Positions 7,961 to 15,769 of a stretch of DNA of 64,000 nt are shown here, piece by piece. A model generated the notes under the pieces. The model had not been told where the DNA came from. It did no database searches and saw nothing but the letters and a program-made list of their open reading frames with translations. Numbering within the stretch: the stretch's first letter is position 1; the number at the start of each line of letters is the position of its first letter. A program made the position numbers and the translations under genes. This DNA comes from Methylopila jiangsuensis (GTDB lineage Bacteria > Pseudomonadota > Alphaproteobacteria > Rhizobiales > Methylopilaceae): contig NZ_BSFK01000016.1 in NCBI RefSeq assembly GCF_027922305.1, positions 366,542 to 430,541 of the forward strand, read 5' to 3'.

Positions 7961-9028
7961 CTAAAGCAGCGTTCTCCAACCATCGGCGGCGCTCAACGCG
8001 AGGTCGAACACCGCGGCGACGTCGTCGGAGCGAGGAAACGCGTCAAGATCCCGAAAGAATGTATCGACCAGCGGATGAAGCCTCGCGCGCCGTCGCTCGA
8101 TCTCGACCTGCAGCGGCCCAGCGACCAGAAGAGGCAGAGCGGACATCAGCGCGAGCAGATGCGCCTTGCGCATGGCGATAACGCGCTGAAGCGCCGGCCC
8201 CGGATCCGCTGTCTCGAACGCCTCCAGGTCGCGCGGCCCGTCATATCCTCGGCTCCAGCTCCGCCACCATGCTTCGTCACGAGGAAATCCGGCCGTTGCG
8301 AAATGGCGGATCGGGTTTCTCAAAATCTTGCGCCGGGAGGGGACGGCCTGCGCTCGAGGCGCTCGCACATGAGCGGCTCCCATAACCTTGCCCCGCAGAA
8401 ACAGCCGAGAGGTCTCGGCGTGGATCTCCTTCCCGTCAGCTCGGTACTCCCGCCGATGTCCGCCCCAGGCCAGGTAGCTCGTTAAGAGATAGCCGCTGAC
8501 CTTGTCGTCAACGATCACGTCGAGACCGTCGTCGACGAGAAACGGCGCCATCTCCGCGTCGATCCCGTCCGCGAACCGCTGGAAGCCGGGATGGCCAACC
8601 AGGAACCGGCCAGGCGCATGCGTCAGCCCCTCAAAAAGCGCAGGGCCGCTCGCGCTCTCCGCCGCCTCCCGGAACGCATTGACGTAACCCTCCTCGTATC
8701 GCGTGTCGGCGTCTGCCTGCAGGATGAGAACACGGCCGGGCGGAACGCCCGTCGATCTCGCCAGTCGCGCGGCCATAGTCACGCCTCTGGCGCGGGGCGG
8801 GACATAGCCGCGCTCGGCCTCACTCGTAACGACGACGGCGCCCTTGAGCGAACGCCTCCTGATCGCGTGCATCGACGCCAACGTTCCGTCGCTCGATCCA
8901 TTGTCGACCAACACGAGATACGTGTCCTTCGGCGTCGCCTCCTCGCCCAGCCCAAAACCGAACGACTTCGCGGCGAGAAAAATTTCGTCGCGCTCGTTGA
9001 GGCAGGGGATCACGATCACCGTCAGCAT
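7961..9028 (-). CDS. Glycosyltransferase family 2, last gene of RiPP operon
   Basis: 355 residues from the ATG at 9028 (MLTVIVIPCLNE). The longer upstream frame reads through the previous gene in another frame and is rejected. GT-A fold motifs: VIVIPCLNERDEI, LVDNGSSDGTL for nucleotide binding, and LQADADTRYEEGY with an Asp-x-Asp-type metal site. No membrane helices, so a cytosolic sugar transferase. It follows the GNAT gene by 34 bases in the leftward operon. If it belongs to the RiPP pathway, a hydroxylated residue of the peptide would be the natural acceptor. Sugar donor and acceptor are unknown. Confidence 0.8.
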   Translation of the reverse strand: MLTVIVIPCLNERDEIFLAAKSFGFGLGEEATPKDTYLVLVDNGSSDGTLASMHAIRRRSLKGAVVVTSEAERGYVPPRARGVTMAARLARSTGVPPGRVLILQADADTRYEEGYVNAFREAAESASGPALFEGLTHAPGRFLVGHPGFQRFADGIDAEMAPFLVDDGLDVIVDDKVSGYLLTSYLAWGGHRREYRADGKEIHAETSRLFLRGKVMGAAHVRAPRAQAVPSRRKILRNPIRHFATAGFPRDEAWWRSWSRGYDGPRDLEAFETADPGPALQRVIAMRKAHLLALMSALPLLVAGPLQVEIERRRARLHPLVDTFFRDLDAFPRSDDVAAVFDLALSAADGWRTLL

Positions 9029-9062
9029 GCCGCGCCATCCGTCGGATCGCTGAAGATGCGGT

Positions 9063-9659
9063 TCAGGACTGCTGTGGCTCGCTCGGCGGCTGTTCATGAT
9101 CCGGCTGATCGGCGGTCGTTGTCGCCGGAGACTGCGGTCCGGTGACCGGCGAGGCGGACGACGGCGGCTCAACTGAAGCCGGCGCGGATTGACGCCGCCA
9201 GACCAGGAGCCTCTGTCTTTCCTCCGGAAGCGCCGCATCGACGAACCCCGCCGCTTCCGCGGCGCGCGCCGACGCTAGATTGGATTTCTGCATATGAGCG
9301 TAGATGACGTCGTAACGGCTTTGCGAGCAGGCCAGATGATAGCCAAGACGTCCGATGCCGCGCCCCTGGCTCGTCTGGTTCAGATAGATCTGGATAGAGG
9401 CGTGGGGTCCGACCGGAGGTTGATCGATCCGGTTGATGAAGACCTGGCCGGCGCGCCGGCCCTTGTGCTCGATGCGCCAAGCTTCGCCGTCCGCGCCGCC
9501 GCCGCGGCCCTTGGTGCCTTTTGTCGGCACGAGCCGAACGTCTTGCGCAGACACGGGCTCGCGAGGAACCCTCGACTTGGGCGTCGCGGACGGCGGCGAT
9601 CGACGCGGCTTGCGCCGACGTCTCGCTGCGGCCTTTCGGGCGTCATCCGCGGTCGGCAT
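9063..9659 (-). CDS. GNAT-type N-acetyltransferase with disordered ends
   Basis: 198 residues. Residues 1-40 are Arg/Lys/Pro-rich and the last 45 are Pro/Ser/Gln-rich, both probably disordered. The core (about 40-155) carries the GNAT acetyl-CoA loop Gln98-Gly-Arg-Gly-Ile-Gly103 followed by a helix, then QKSNLASARAAEAAGF, the usual motif B region. The gene overlaps the arginase-like gene upstream by 17 bases, so it is translationally coupled to it. An acetyltransferase acting after an arginine-to-ornithine enzyme could acylate the freed amine; this is inference. Confidence 0.7.
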   Translation of the reverse strand: MPTADDARKAAARRRRKPRRSPPSATPKSRVPREPVSAQDVRLVPTKGTKGRGGGADGEAWRIEHKGRRAGQVFINRIDQPPVGPHASIQIYLNQTSQGRGIGRLGYHLACSQSRYDVIYAHMQKSNLASARAAEAAGFVDAALPEERQRLLVWRRQSAPASVEPPSSASPVTGPQSPATTTADQPDHEQPPSEPQQS

Positions 9660-10641
9660 CGAGCCTAAGGCCTCGCGTCAACCGATCGTCGGCACGCTCC
9701 CAGAACTCGGCCGGAAAGAAGCCCGGAGAATAGGCGACCACCGCATCCTCGAGCCGATCGATGAGGCCGCACGCGTCAAGCGCAGCCACGACCTCGTCGA
9801 TGCGACGCTCGATTGCCTCTACGGGCGGATCAAGGGGCAAGTCCCGGCTTCGCCAGTCGCTGTCGCCGTCATAGCGATTGCAGAAATAGTCCATGTCGAC
9901 ATGGAGCAGCAGACGGCGGCCGTCGAGATCCGCCAGCCAGTCGTCGAGTGAGGGGGTCATCCGATATCGGCCTGGTCCAGTCCCGGCCTCGGTCGGAACG
10001 AGCTCAATGGCCGGCCGGGGTGCTCCAGGCTCGATAAGGTCGTCCTCGACGACGCCGTGTCGGATCTCGAAATCGAGCGTCCGCTGTCCCTTCGGCGGCT
10101 GAATCAGATGCCGGACCTCGACCTGCGGCGCAGCGGCGAGGAACGGCGTCATGAAGCTGCCCATCCCGATCGCGCCGCTCTCGATCGCGGCCGTGACGGA
10201 GCCCGGATCGCCCAGATCGCAGGCCGCGCCCGAAATCAGGTCGCGCCACCCGTCGCCGTCCGCGACGAGCCGCGGAGCGTCGAGATCACGGTGATCATCG
10301 ACATGAAGGATCGTCAACTGCTCGAGCGCCCCGGACCCGCTGCGCTGCAACCACTCGGCCCAGCTCGCAAGCGTCCAGCTGTCGTAGAGACAACGCAGCA
10401 GCCTGGAGGACCGCTGGCGGGCCGCGGCCATGTCCTGGCGGCGCAAATCTGCGTCCCACCAAGCGAGCCCGACGTCGAGCGCGGGGTCGACATGACGATC
10501 CGGATCGCCGGGCCAGGCGAGCTCCAGCGCCCAACCGTCGGGCGTGCGGGTCGCGGTGGCGTCCTTGTCGCAAAAATAGTCGCGCAGACGTCCGTGCCGT
10601 TGCGCCGCGTCCTCAGGAAGGCGCTCGGACGCGACCAGCAT
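9643..10641 (-). CDS. UPF0489-family peptide arginase
   Basis: 332 residues. It carries the two metal-site blocks of the UPF0489 (C5orf22) family: LHVDDHRDLDAP with Asp115, Asp116, His117 and Asp119, and LLHVDMDYFCNRYDGD with Asp249 and Asp251, resembling the dinuclear Mn site of arginases. A characterised member (OspR) hydrolyses Arg side chains in a RiPP precursor to ornithine and urea. It starts four bases after the radical SAM gene stops. The neighbouring precursor ends with three Arg residues in its core, so that peptide is the obvious substrate. Family assignment is by motif; activity is inferred. Confidence 0.8.
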   Translation of the reverse strand: MLVASERLPEDAAQRHGRLRDYFCDKDATATRTPDGWALELAWPGDPDRHVDPALDVGLAWWDADLRRQDMAAARQRSSRLLRCLYDSWTLASWAEWLQRSGSGALEQLTILHVDDHRDLDAPRLVADGDGWRDLISGAACDLGDPGSVTAAIESGAIGMGSFMTPFLAAAPQVEVRHLIQPPKGQRTLDFEIRHGVVEDDLIEPGAPRPAIELVPTEAGTGPGRYRMTPSLDDWLADLDGRRLLLHVDMDYFCNRYDGDSDWRSRDLPLDPPVEAIERRIDEVVAALDACGLIDRLEDAVVAYSPGFFPAEFWERADDRLTRGLRLDADRG

Positions 10642-10645
10642 GACG

Positions 10646-12790
10646 TCAGGCCGCGACGGGCTGCTGGCGCCTCGCCCGATCCAGAGTGTCGATCAGGGCC
10701 TTGCCCAGCGGCGTCATAGAGCACGTGCGCAGCGTCGCGAAGCCAAGCTCCAGATTGCGCTCGGTGTCCTGGAGTTGGTTGATCGCGCGATCGCGCATGT
10801 GGCAGGGACCCGCCTCGAGGACATGCGCCCAGTAGCGCTTGAGCTCGACGAACACGAACACCGCATGAAGCAGGCCCGAAGGCGGCCTGAGATCGGCGCG
10901 CCACGGCGAGACTACACGCGGAGCCGTCGGGCTCACCGTCGGGCCGAACCGCTCCAGCAGATAGAGCTTCTGATGGCGGTACTCGTGGATGAGCGAGTCC
11001 GCGAGATCGTAGGGATCGATCAGGCCCCGGCCCTGCCAGACCGACACGAACAGCGCGCCCGGCACCGAGTCGTCGCTGAACGAGACGATCTTGGCGGGAT
11101 CGGCCAAGGGATCGCGGACGAACTGGATCGCCCGGCAGGTGTTCCTCATTTCCTCGTAGAGCGAAGGCCGCCAGCGCCGCACGATCTCGAGCGCCTGCGC
11201 CACGACAGACGCCGCCTGCGCGGCGACGTCCCGGCCCTCGAAAAAGATCTGGTCGCCGAACGGCGCCCGAAGCCAGGCGTCGTCTGCGGCGACCGCAATA
11301 TCGGCCCCACGCGGGCTGCGGCTCGCAAGCGCGACGAGATCGCCCGCATCGGCCCGCAACGGCTTGCCGTCGACGTCGTGCACAAGCCCGCCGGAGGCCT
11401 GAGCCAGCATGGCGCGCGTCCAGGCAGCGACGCCCGGATCGCTCGCCAGATCGCCGAGCTCTTCCTCAGGGCGACCCGCAAGCGCCGTGACCGCGTCCGC
11501 CACTGGACCCTGAAGGCCAGAGGCGAAATCGAGCGCCGACCTGAAGCGCGCTAGCGCGCTCGCGCGAGCGTCGTCCGTCAGCATCCGCGTGGCTGACGCC
11601 GAGGTCTCGGCAAGCTCGAACCGCGCCAGATCGAAATCCGCCGGAAGCCTGGAGCTCAGATCCTCCGGCTCCCCCGCAAGCCCATCCGCCAGGCGCGCCT
11701 TGACATGCGAGATCAGCGCGAACAGCTCACCGCAATAGACCGAGGGGTTCTTGAACCCGCTCTCATCGTAGCGGTGAGGAACCGATCCGCCACCGCAGAT
11801 GTCGACGACCGTGCAGCTCAGACATTTGGCGCCGAGGCCGTCCTTGCGCAGCAGCGCCCGATGAGCCTCGAGCCCCGGCGACGCTGCGACCGCCGAAATG
11901 GCCGCGTCGCGCACCGTGCCCGCCAGCGCGGTCGCGCCGTCGCGGACGATCTTCAGAACGTCGAGGTCGTGATAGCTGCCGTCGGTCTCGATCGATAGAA
12001 GGTTGACGTCCCCGAACCCGAACGCGTCCGTCGCCGAGGGCAGCCCGGCTGCGACGTCAAGAAGCGCTTCGAAGGTCCGGACCGGGAGGTGCGAATAGCG
12101 ATCAAACCAGAGATCGAACGCGCGGATCAGCCAGGCCTCGTAGCGCTGCGGATTTGCGTCGCGTCCCGGCGGCGGCCGCAGGTGGTGCGCATCCGGCAGC
12201 AGGAAGTCGAGCTTGGGTGGCTGAAGCTCGTCGAAGAAGGCGAAAAGATCGTCGGGCGGAACCGACGGGTCGATGACCGCGATCACGCCCGCGAAGACCG
12301 CAGGACGCGCCTGAAGCCTTCGATAGGCCGCCATCACACGGTCGAAACTGGAGCGGCCCTTGAGGCTGGTGCGGTGAAGATCGTTGGCGTGCCTCGGTCC
12401 ATCGAGGCTTAGCGAGATCGAGATGTCCGCCGCTTCAAGCGTGTCGAGCGCGGCATCGCTCAGCAACAGGCCGTTGGTCTGCATCGCGATGTCGAGCTTC
12501 ACGTCCGGCCCGACCGCCCGCTGAAGCTCGCGCGCGAAGTCCAAGATTGGATCGACGCCGGCAAGCAAAGGCTCGCCGCCATGGAACACCACGACGGCGC
12601 GCTTCAGGCCGACTTCGCGCGTATAGTCAGCGAGCCGAGATGCGAAGGCGCTCCGCACCTCGGCCGACATCGTCTTGGGCATCGATCGCCAGCCCTGATC
12701 GGCATGGTGATACACGTAGCAGTAATCGCAATCGAGGTTGCACCGGGAGGCGACCTTGACCAGGAACGATGTGATCCGAGCCGCCGCCAA
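10646..12790 (-). CDS. Radical SAM/SPASM cyclophane-type enzyme fused to HExxH domain
   Basis: 714 residues, TTG start with TGAGG seven bases before it. Radical SAM cluster Cys17-x3-Cys21-x2-Cys24, then the GGEP-type motif HGGEPLL, as in FxsB/HaaA-type maturases. SPASM auxiliary-cluster cysteines 323, 326, 332 and 353 lie in AKCLSC...ICGGG...VYCG. From about residue 390 a second domain follows, with His602-Glu-Tyr-Arg-His606 (HEYRH), the HExxH type shown in related fused enzymes to act as an alpha-ketoglutarate-dependent beta-hydroxylase. Such fusions cross-link an aromatic residue to a residue two positions on (three-residue cyclophane) and hydroxylate it. It is ten bases after the precursor gene and leads the arginase gene. 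Confidence 0.9.
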   Translation of the reverse strand: MAAARITSFLVKVASRCNLDCDYCYVYHHADQGWRSMPKTMSAEVRSAFASRLADYTREVGLKRAVVVFHGGEPLLAGVDPILDFARELQRAVGPDVKLDIAMQTNGLLLSDAALDTLEAADISISLSLDGPRHANDLHRTSLKGRSSFDRVMAAYRRLQARPAVFAGVIAVIDPSVPPDDLFAFFDELQPPKLDFLLPDAHHLRPPPGRDANPQRYEAWLIRAFDLWFDRYSHLPVRTFEALLDVAAGLPSATDAFGFGDVNLLSIETDGSYHDLDVLKIVRDGATALAGTVRDAAISAVAASPGLEAHRALLRKDGLGAKCLSCTVVDICGGGSVPHRYDESGFKNPSVYCGELFALISHVKARLADGLAGEPEDLSSRLPADFDLARFELAETSASATRMLTDDARASALARFRSALDFASGLQGPVADAVTALAGRPEEELGDLASDPGVAAWTRAMLAQASGGLVHDVDGKPLRADAGDLVALASRSPRGADIAVAADDAWLRAPFGDQIFFEGRDVAAQAASVVAQALEIVRRWRPSLYEEMRNTCRAIQFVRDPLADPAKIVSFSDDSVPGALFVSVWQGRGLIDPYDLADSLIHEYRHQKLYLLERFGPTVSPTAPRVVSPWRADLRPPSGLLHAVFVFVELKRYWAHVLEAGPCHMRDRAINQLQDTERNLELGFATLRTCSMTPLGKALIDTLDRARRQQPVAA

Positions 12791-12799
12791 GGGATGACC

Positions 12800-12982
12800 T
12801 CAGGAGCGATTGTGCCGGTGGTGCATCCGGTCGTAGCTGGTGATCACTTCGCTCGCTTCGGCGCTCGCGAGAACGCGGCTGCGAAGGCGCTGGATCGCAG
12901 GATTCGCCGACTGGCTCCTCAAGACAGCGGTCTTGAGCGCCTCCTCGGCGGGCTGCGGGGCGGTCTGACTGACAGGCGGCAT
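12800..12982 (-). CDS. RiPP precursor peptide with aromatic-X-Arg core
   Basis: 60 residues, ATG preceded by AGGAG seven bases upstream. The N-terminal 45 residues act as the leader (helical NPAIQRLRSRVLAS region). The C-terminal core ends SYDRMHHRHNRS: Tyr50-Asp-Arg52, His54-His-Arg56 and His57-Asn-Arg59, three consecutive aromatic-X-Arg triads of the kind cross-linked by cyclophane radical SAM enzymes. There is no Gly-Gly site and no signal peptide, and no dedicated protease or exporter gene follows. It sits ten bases before the radical SAM gene, as expected. The precursor role is inferred from position and core pattern. Confidence 0.8.
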   Translation of the reverse strand: MPPVSQTAPQPAEEALKTAVLRSQSANPAIQRLRSRVLASAEASEVITSYDRMHHRHNRS

Positions 12983-13014
12983 CGGAAAGCTCCTGTTTGC
13001 TGTTTGTTCTGATT

Positions 13015-13043
13015 CAAATAAGGGAAATTTTTAGGGTTTGCAA
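13015..13043 (-). promoter_or_regulatory. Possible promoter of the RiPP operon
   Basis: On the minus strand TTGCAA and TATTTG are separated by 17 bases in an AT-rich patch, about 35-60 bases before the precursor start. The match to a housekeeping sigma-70 promoter is only partial. Confidence 0.3.
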
Positions 13044-13439
13044 TCTTCTCAATCCTGATCATCCAGCATGGGTGAGGATCTACTTGCGATCGAGTGCTGG
13101 GCGCGGCAGAAGTTCGCCCGACGCCTTCCCATCGCGCGCCGTAGCTCCGCATGCGGATCGCATCGCCGCAATAATGCATCTGTATCCTCGAGATCTGTTA
13201 TCTGACAAAATAAACTCATTTCATGATCTTGTTTGATCGAGCAGGTGGAGCGGCGGCGTTTGCGGTGACTCCGACGCCTTGAACTAGGATGATCTTGAAC
13301 AAGACTAGCCGTTATTATGAGCGCCGACGGCCACGATATTCAGTCGTTCACGACAGTGTGATCTCGGCGGATCGTTCAAACTCGCTTGTAGTGCTCGGAG
13401 AGATTGAGTTGTCCGGGGCGGCGGATGGTTCGGGACATT
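13044..13439. other. Gap upstream of RiPP operon
   Basis: No convincing gene. Moderately AT-rich near 13,195-13,310. An open frame at 13,289-13,552 on the plus strand has no ribosome site or motif and runs antisense into the FAD-subunit remnant. Confidence 0.35.
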
Positions 13440-13686
13440 CTCGCGCCGCGCGCCATGTCGGCCAGCGCAGCCTCGATGCGCTAGGTCTTCGGCGCGACGC
13501 CGCTCAAAGCGATACGACCCGAGCCGTCCGATTGGACGATCGCGGTAACTAGCGCGAAGCCGTAGGACGTGCGGTCGCGGGCCTTCCGGTAGATTTGCTT
13601 GCCGCCAGCTGGCGCCGGCAGCGTCGCCGCGGTGATTAATCCGCCCGTCTCAAGCGCGTTGCGAAGGCTGGCGAGCAGCGGCGCAT
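13440..13686 (-). pseudogene. Fragment of molybdenum-hydroxylase FAD-binding subunit
   Basis: Minus-strand codons encode [20 protein letters not shown] and then [12 protein letters not shown], the end of the FAD-binding (CoxM/XdhB-like) subunit. The conserved Pro-Trp after GVAPK is replaced by Thr-stop: TAG at 13,481-13,483 where TGG is expected, followed in frame by RIEAALADMARGA. The N-terminal FAD domain is missing. Dead gene, and not part of the intact two-subunit molybdenum hydroxylase at 39.5-42.3 kb. Confidence 0.5.
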
Positions 13687-13881
13687 CGCGGCGTTAGTGC
13701 TGCTGGCGTTCAAACGACCGGAGATGATCATCGTGGCGGCGGTCGACGGTCTTGCTGTCGCAAATGTGCTCGAACCCAACCTGCGCACTCACCAGCGGCG
13801 GGACGGCTGATAGGTCTTGCTCGACGACCGGCGCGTCGCTCGATACGCGACCTTCGTAAGATTTGCCGAGGTCAGACCTTG

Positions 13882-14151
13882 CTATTCGGCATCCGAGGGC
13901 TTTTGGAGCGGCTCTCGTCGAAGGCGATCGATCGCGGCCTCAATAGTCGCTCGACCCAACCTATGCTTCCCTTCAAGAGCTGCTTCGAGCTTGGCGAGGA
14001 TGTCGGCTTTAGAAACCGCGCTCTTCTCCGAGAGCGCATCGATGACCGCTTCTGCAAACGGGTGGAACCAGAGACGAGCATCGCCCTTGAGCTGCCGTTC
14101 CAGAATCCCCTCGAAATGGGCTTTTGTCTCTTCGGCCGTGCGACGCGCCAT
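13882..14151 (-). CDS. Small hypothetical protein
   Basis: 89 residues, highly charged and predicted helical (AEETKAHFEGILERQLKG, then KADILAKLEAALEGK). A GGAG lies about 11 bases before the ATG. No signal peptide, membrane helix or known motif. Composition is protein-like, unlike the surrounding frames, so it is probably real. It lies between the FAD-subunit remnant and an orphan palindrome-controlled gene on the other strand. Confidence 0.5.
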   Translation of the reverse strand: MARRTAEETKAHFEGILERQLKGDARLWFHPFAEAVIDALSEKSAVSKADILAKLEAALEGKHRLGRATIEAAIDRLRREPLQKPSDAE

Positions 14152-14443
14152 GCTCGTCAGATCTCCAAGGCTGAGGCGATAAGCAGCGATGGTCGCATGG
14201 CCGACTGATCAGGCTTCCGCGACATCGACCTCCTGCTCGACGCTGGCGCGCTCCATTCTATTCGCCATCAGGCTCGCAGCCCAGCCCGGCATGGAGGCGG
14301 CCATAAGCGCGATGGGCTCGCGCCACAAGATCGCGCCTGATGCGATCAGAGTTTGTTGGTGCTTCGGGCGCGAACGCCAGAAGCGGCGTGGCCTCGGCGG
14401 CGAAGCTCGCGGTCAGCAGCCAGCCGGATGCCGCTTCGGTTAT

Positions 14444-14470
14444 TGTAGGCAAATTCGAATTTTGCCTACA
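14444..14470. promoter_or_regulatory. 27-bp palindromic operator upstream of orphan gene
   Basis: Inverted repeat with arms TGTAGGCAAA and TTTGCCTACA around a TTCGAA centre. It ends seven bases before the ATG at 14,478, where a bound protein would block translation initiation or the promoter. The 290 bases upstream (14,152-14,443) hold no recognisable gene. Cognate regulator unknown. Confidence 0.65.
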
Positions 14471-14477
14471 GGACGCG

Positions 14478-14843
14478 ATGAGCCAGCCTTCCGAGCTTCC
14501 GATCTCGATCCAGACCATGTTCGCCGACCTGGTCGAGCGCGCATGGACAGGCAATCTCGCCGACCTCACGAGGGGCGGCGGCTCGGCCTATTCTCGTGAG
14601 GAGAAGGGGCGGCTCTGCTGGTATTGGCAGCCAGGCACGGATCGAGGGAAGCGACCGCCTGCTCGGAACGACATCCAGCAAGCAGGCGCGCTGATTGAGG
14701 TGCTGTCCAGTCAGCGGCCGGATGATTTGAAAGCCGTATGGGAGGAACTGAACTCGCACGGCGCTTCATGGAGGGAGATGGCCTCAAGAAGCTTTGATCA
14801 GCTTCCACCAAACGTACGCGCCGCTTTGGGGGATGGCCGCTGA
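14478..14843 (+). CDS. Hypothetical protein behind a palindromic operator
   Basis: 121 residues from the ATG at 14,478; the longer upstream frame would run through the palindrome and is rejected. Soluble and Trp-rich (LCWYWQPG, WREMASRSFDQLP), with no known motif. It ends 35 bases before the convergent last gene of the IetAS-type operon. Its strict palindromic leader suggests tight control, as for small toxin, antitoxin or regulator genes, but nothing in the protein proves that. Confidence 0.55.
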   Translation: MSQPSELPISIQTMFADLVERAWTGNLADLTRGGGSAYSREEKGRLCWYWQPGTDRGKRPPARNDIQQAGALIEVLSSQRPDDLKAVWEELNSHGASWREMASRSFDQLPPNVRAALGDGR

Positions 14844-14878
14844 TCATCAGCGGGGCGCGTCGATTACGCTTTCGCTCT

Positions 14879-15769
14879 TCAGCGCGCGTCCCCGCCGATC
14901 GTGTACCGAGAGACGCCGAAGACCATGTAATTCATGCCGATGGGCTGAGCGGCGCCGACAGGCACGATCTCGCCGGCGTGGGTGTCCCAGACGTAGTTCG
15001 ACCAATCCCACCCGGCGGTCTTGGTCGCCTGCGCGACGACGAAAGATCCGCATCTGAGCCGTGCCGACGTTGGGCTGCCGTCGAAATCAAGGCCGAGCGA
15101 GAACGTGTGCACCTGCCAATTCCCGCTACGCTTCGCAGCCATCCGAACGACGCCTTCTGCCAGCTTAGTGAAGGGCTTTATGGCTGGTTGGGCGAGATGC
15201 AGCAGCGACAGGCCCTGCTTGAAAGTATCGGTGTCCAGCACCTCGAGAATGTGATCGTCGCTCGAGCTCGACACGTTCACGGTCCGACCTTCGAAGCTCA
15301 CACCATTGTCGCCGACCGTCAGACCGAGAAAGATCGGCAGCCCGTTGACGCCCGCGCTCTGACCGTCTCTCGCCCTGCACGTCGCGGTGAAGGTCAGCGC
15401 TTCGGTTTCGCCGGCGACCTGGTTCTTGCCCGAGAATTCGCAGAGCACCCGGTGTTCGCCGCGACCTGGGAACTCCTGGACGAAAAAGCGGTCGAGGGTG
15501 ACCTTGATCGTGTTTCCCTTGAGCGTTTCGTCTGCGACAATCTCGGCGAGGGGGACGATCGGCAGACGGTCGCCGCCGGTCTGGTCGATGAAGCCGAATA
15601 TCGCATTGGTGCCCAGGAACGGCCGGTCGGAACCAAAACCCCATCCCTGGGGCGCGCCGCCGTGAGGCGTCAGTTCGTCGGCTCGGCGCTCGTCCCCGAT
15701 CAGCCGCAGATAGTCGACTACGGCCTGCAGGCTCTCGGCGCCGAGGCTCTCATCAGCGTTAAAACTCAT
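14879..15769 (-). CDS. Unknown third structural gene of IetAS-type operon
   Basis: 296 residues, no recognised family. Start overlaps the stop of the S8 protease gene by four bases (ATGA), so it is translationally coupled. N-terminal 50 residues are acidic and helical. The rest looks beta-rich, with alternating segments such as VTLDRFFVQEF, HRVLCEFSGKNQV and MNYMVFGVSRYTIG. No signal peptide or membrane helix. Because the canonical IetAS pair has two genes, this protein is an extra component: possible phage sensor, protease substrate or effector. Those roles are inference. Confidence 0.75.
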   Translation of the reverse strand: MSFNADESLGAESLQAVVDYLRLIGDERRADELTPHGGAPQGWGFGSDRPFLGTNAIFGFIDQTGGDRLPIVPLAEIVADETLKGNTIKVTLDRFFVQEFPGRGEHRVLCEFSGKNQVAGETEALTFTATCRARDGQSAGVNGLPIFLGLTVGDNGVSFEGRTVNVSSSSDDHILEVLDTDTFKQGLSLLHLAQPAIKPFTKLAEGVVRMAAKRSGNWQVHTFSLGLDFDGSPTSARLRCGSFVVAQATKTAGWDWSNYVWDTHAGEIVPVGAAQPIGMNYMVFGVSRYTIGGDAR

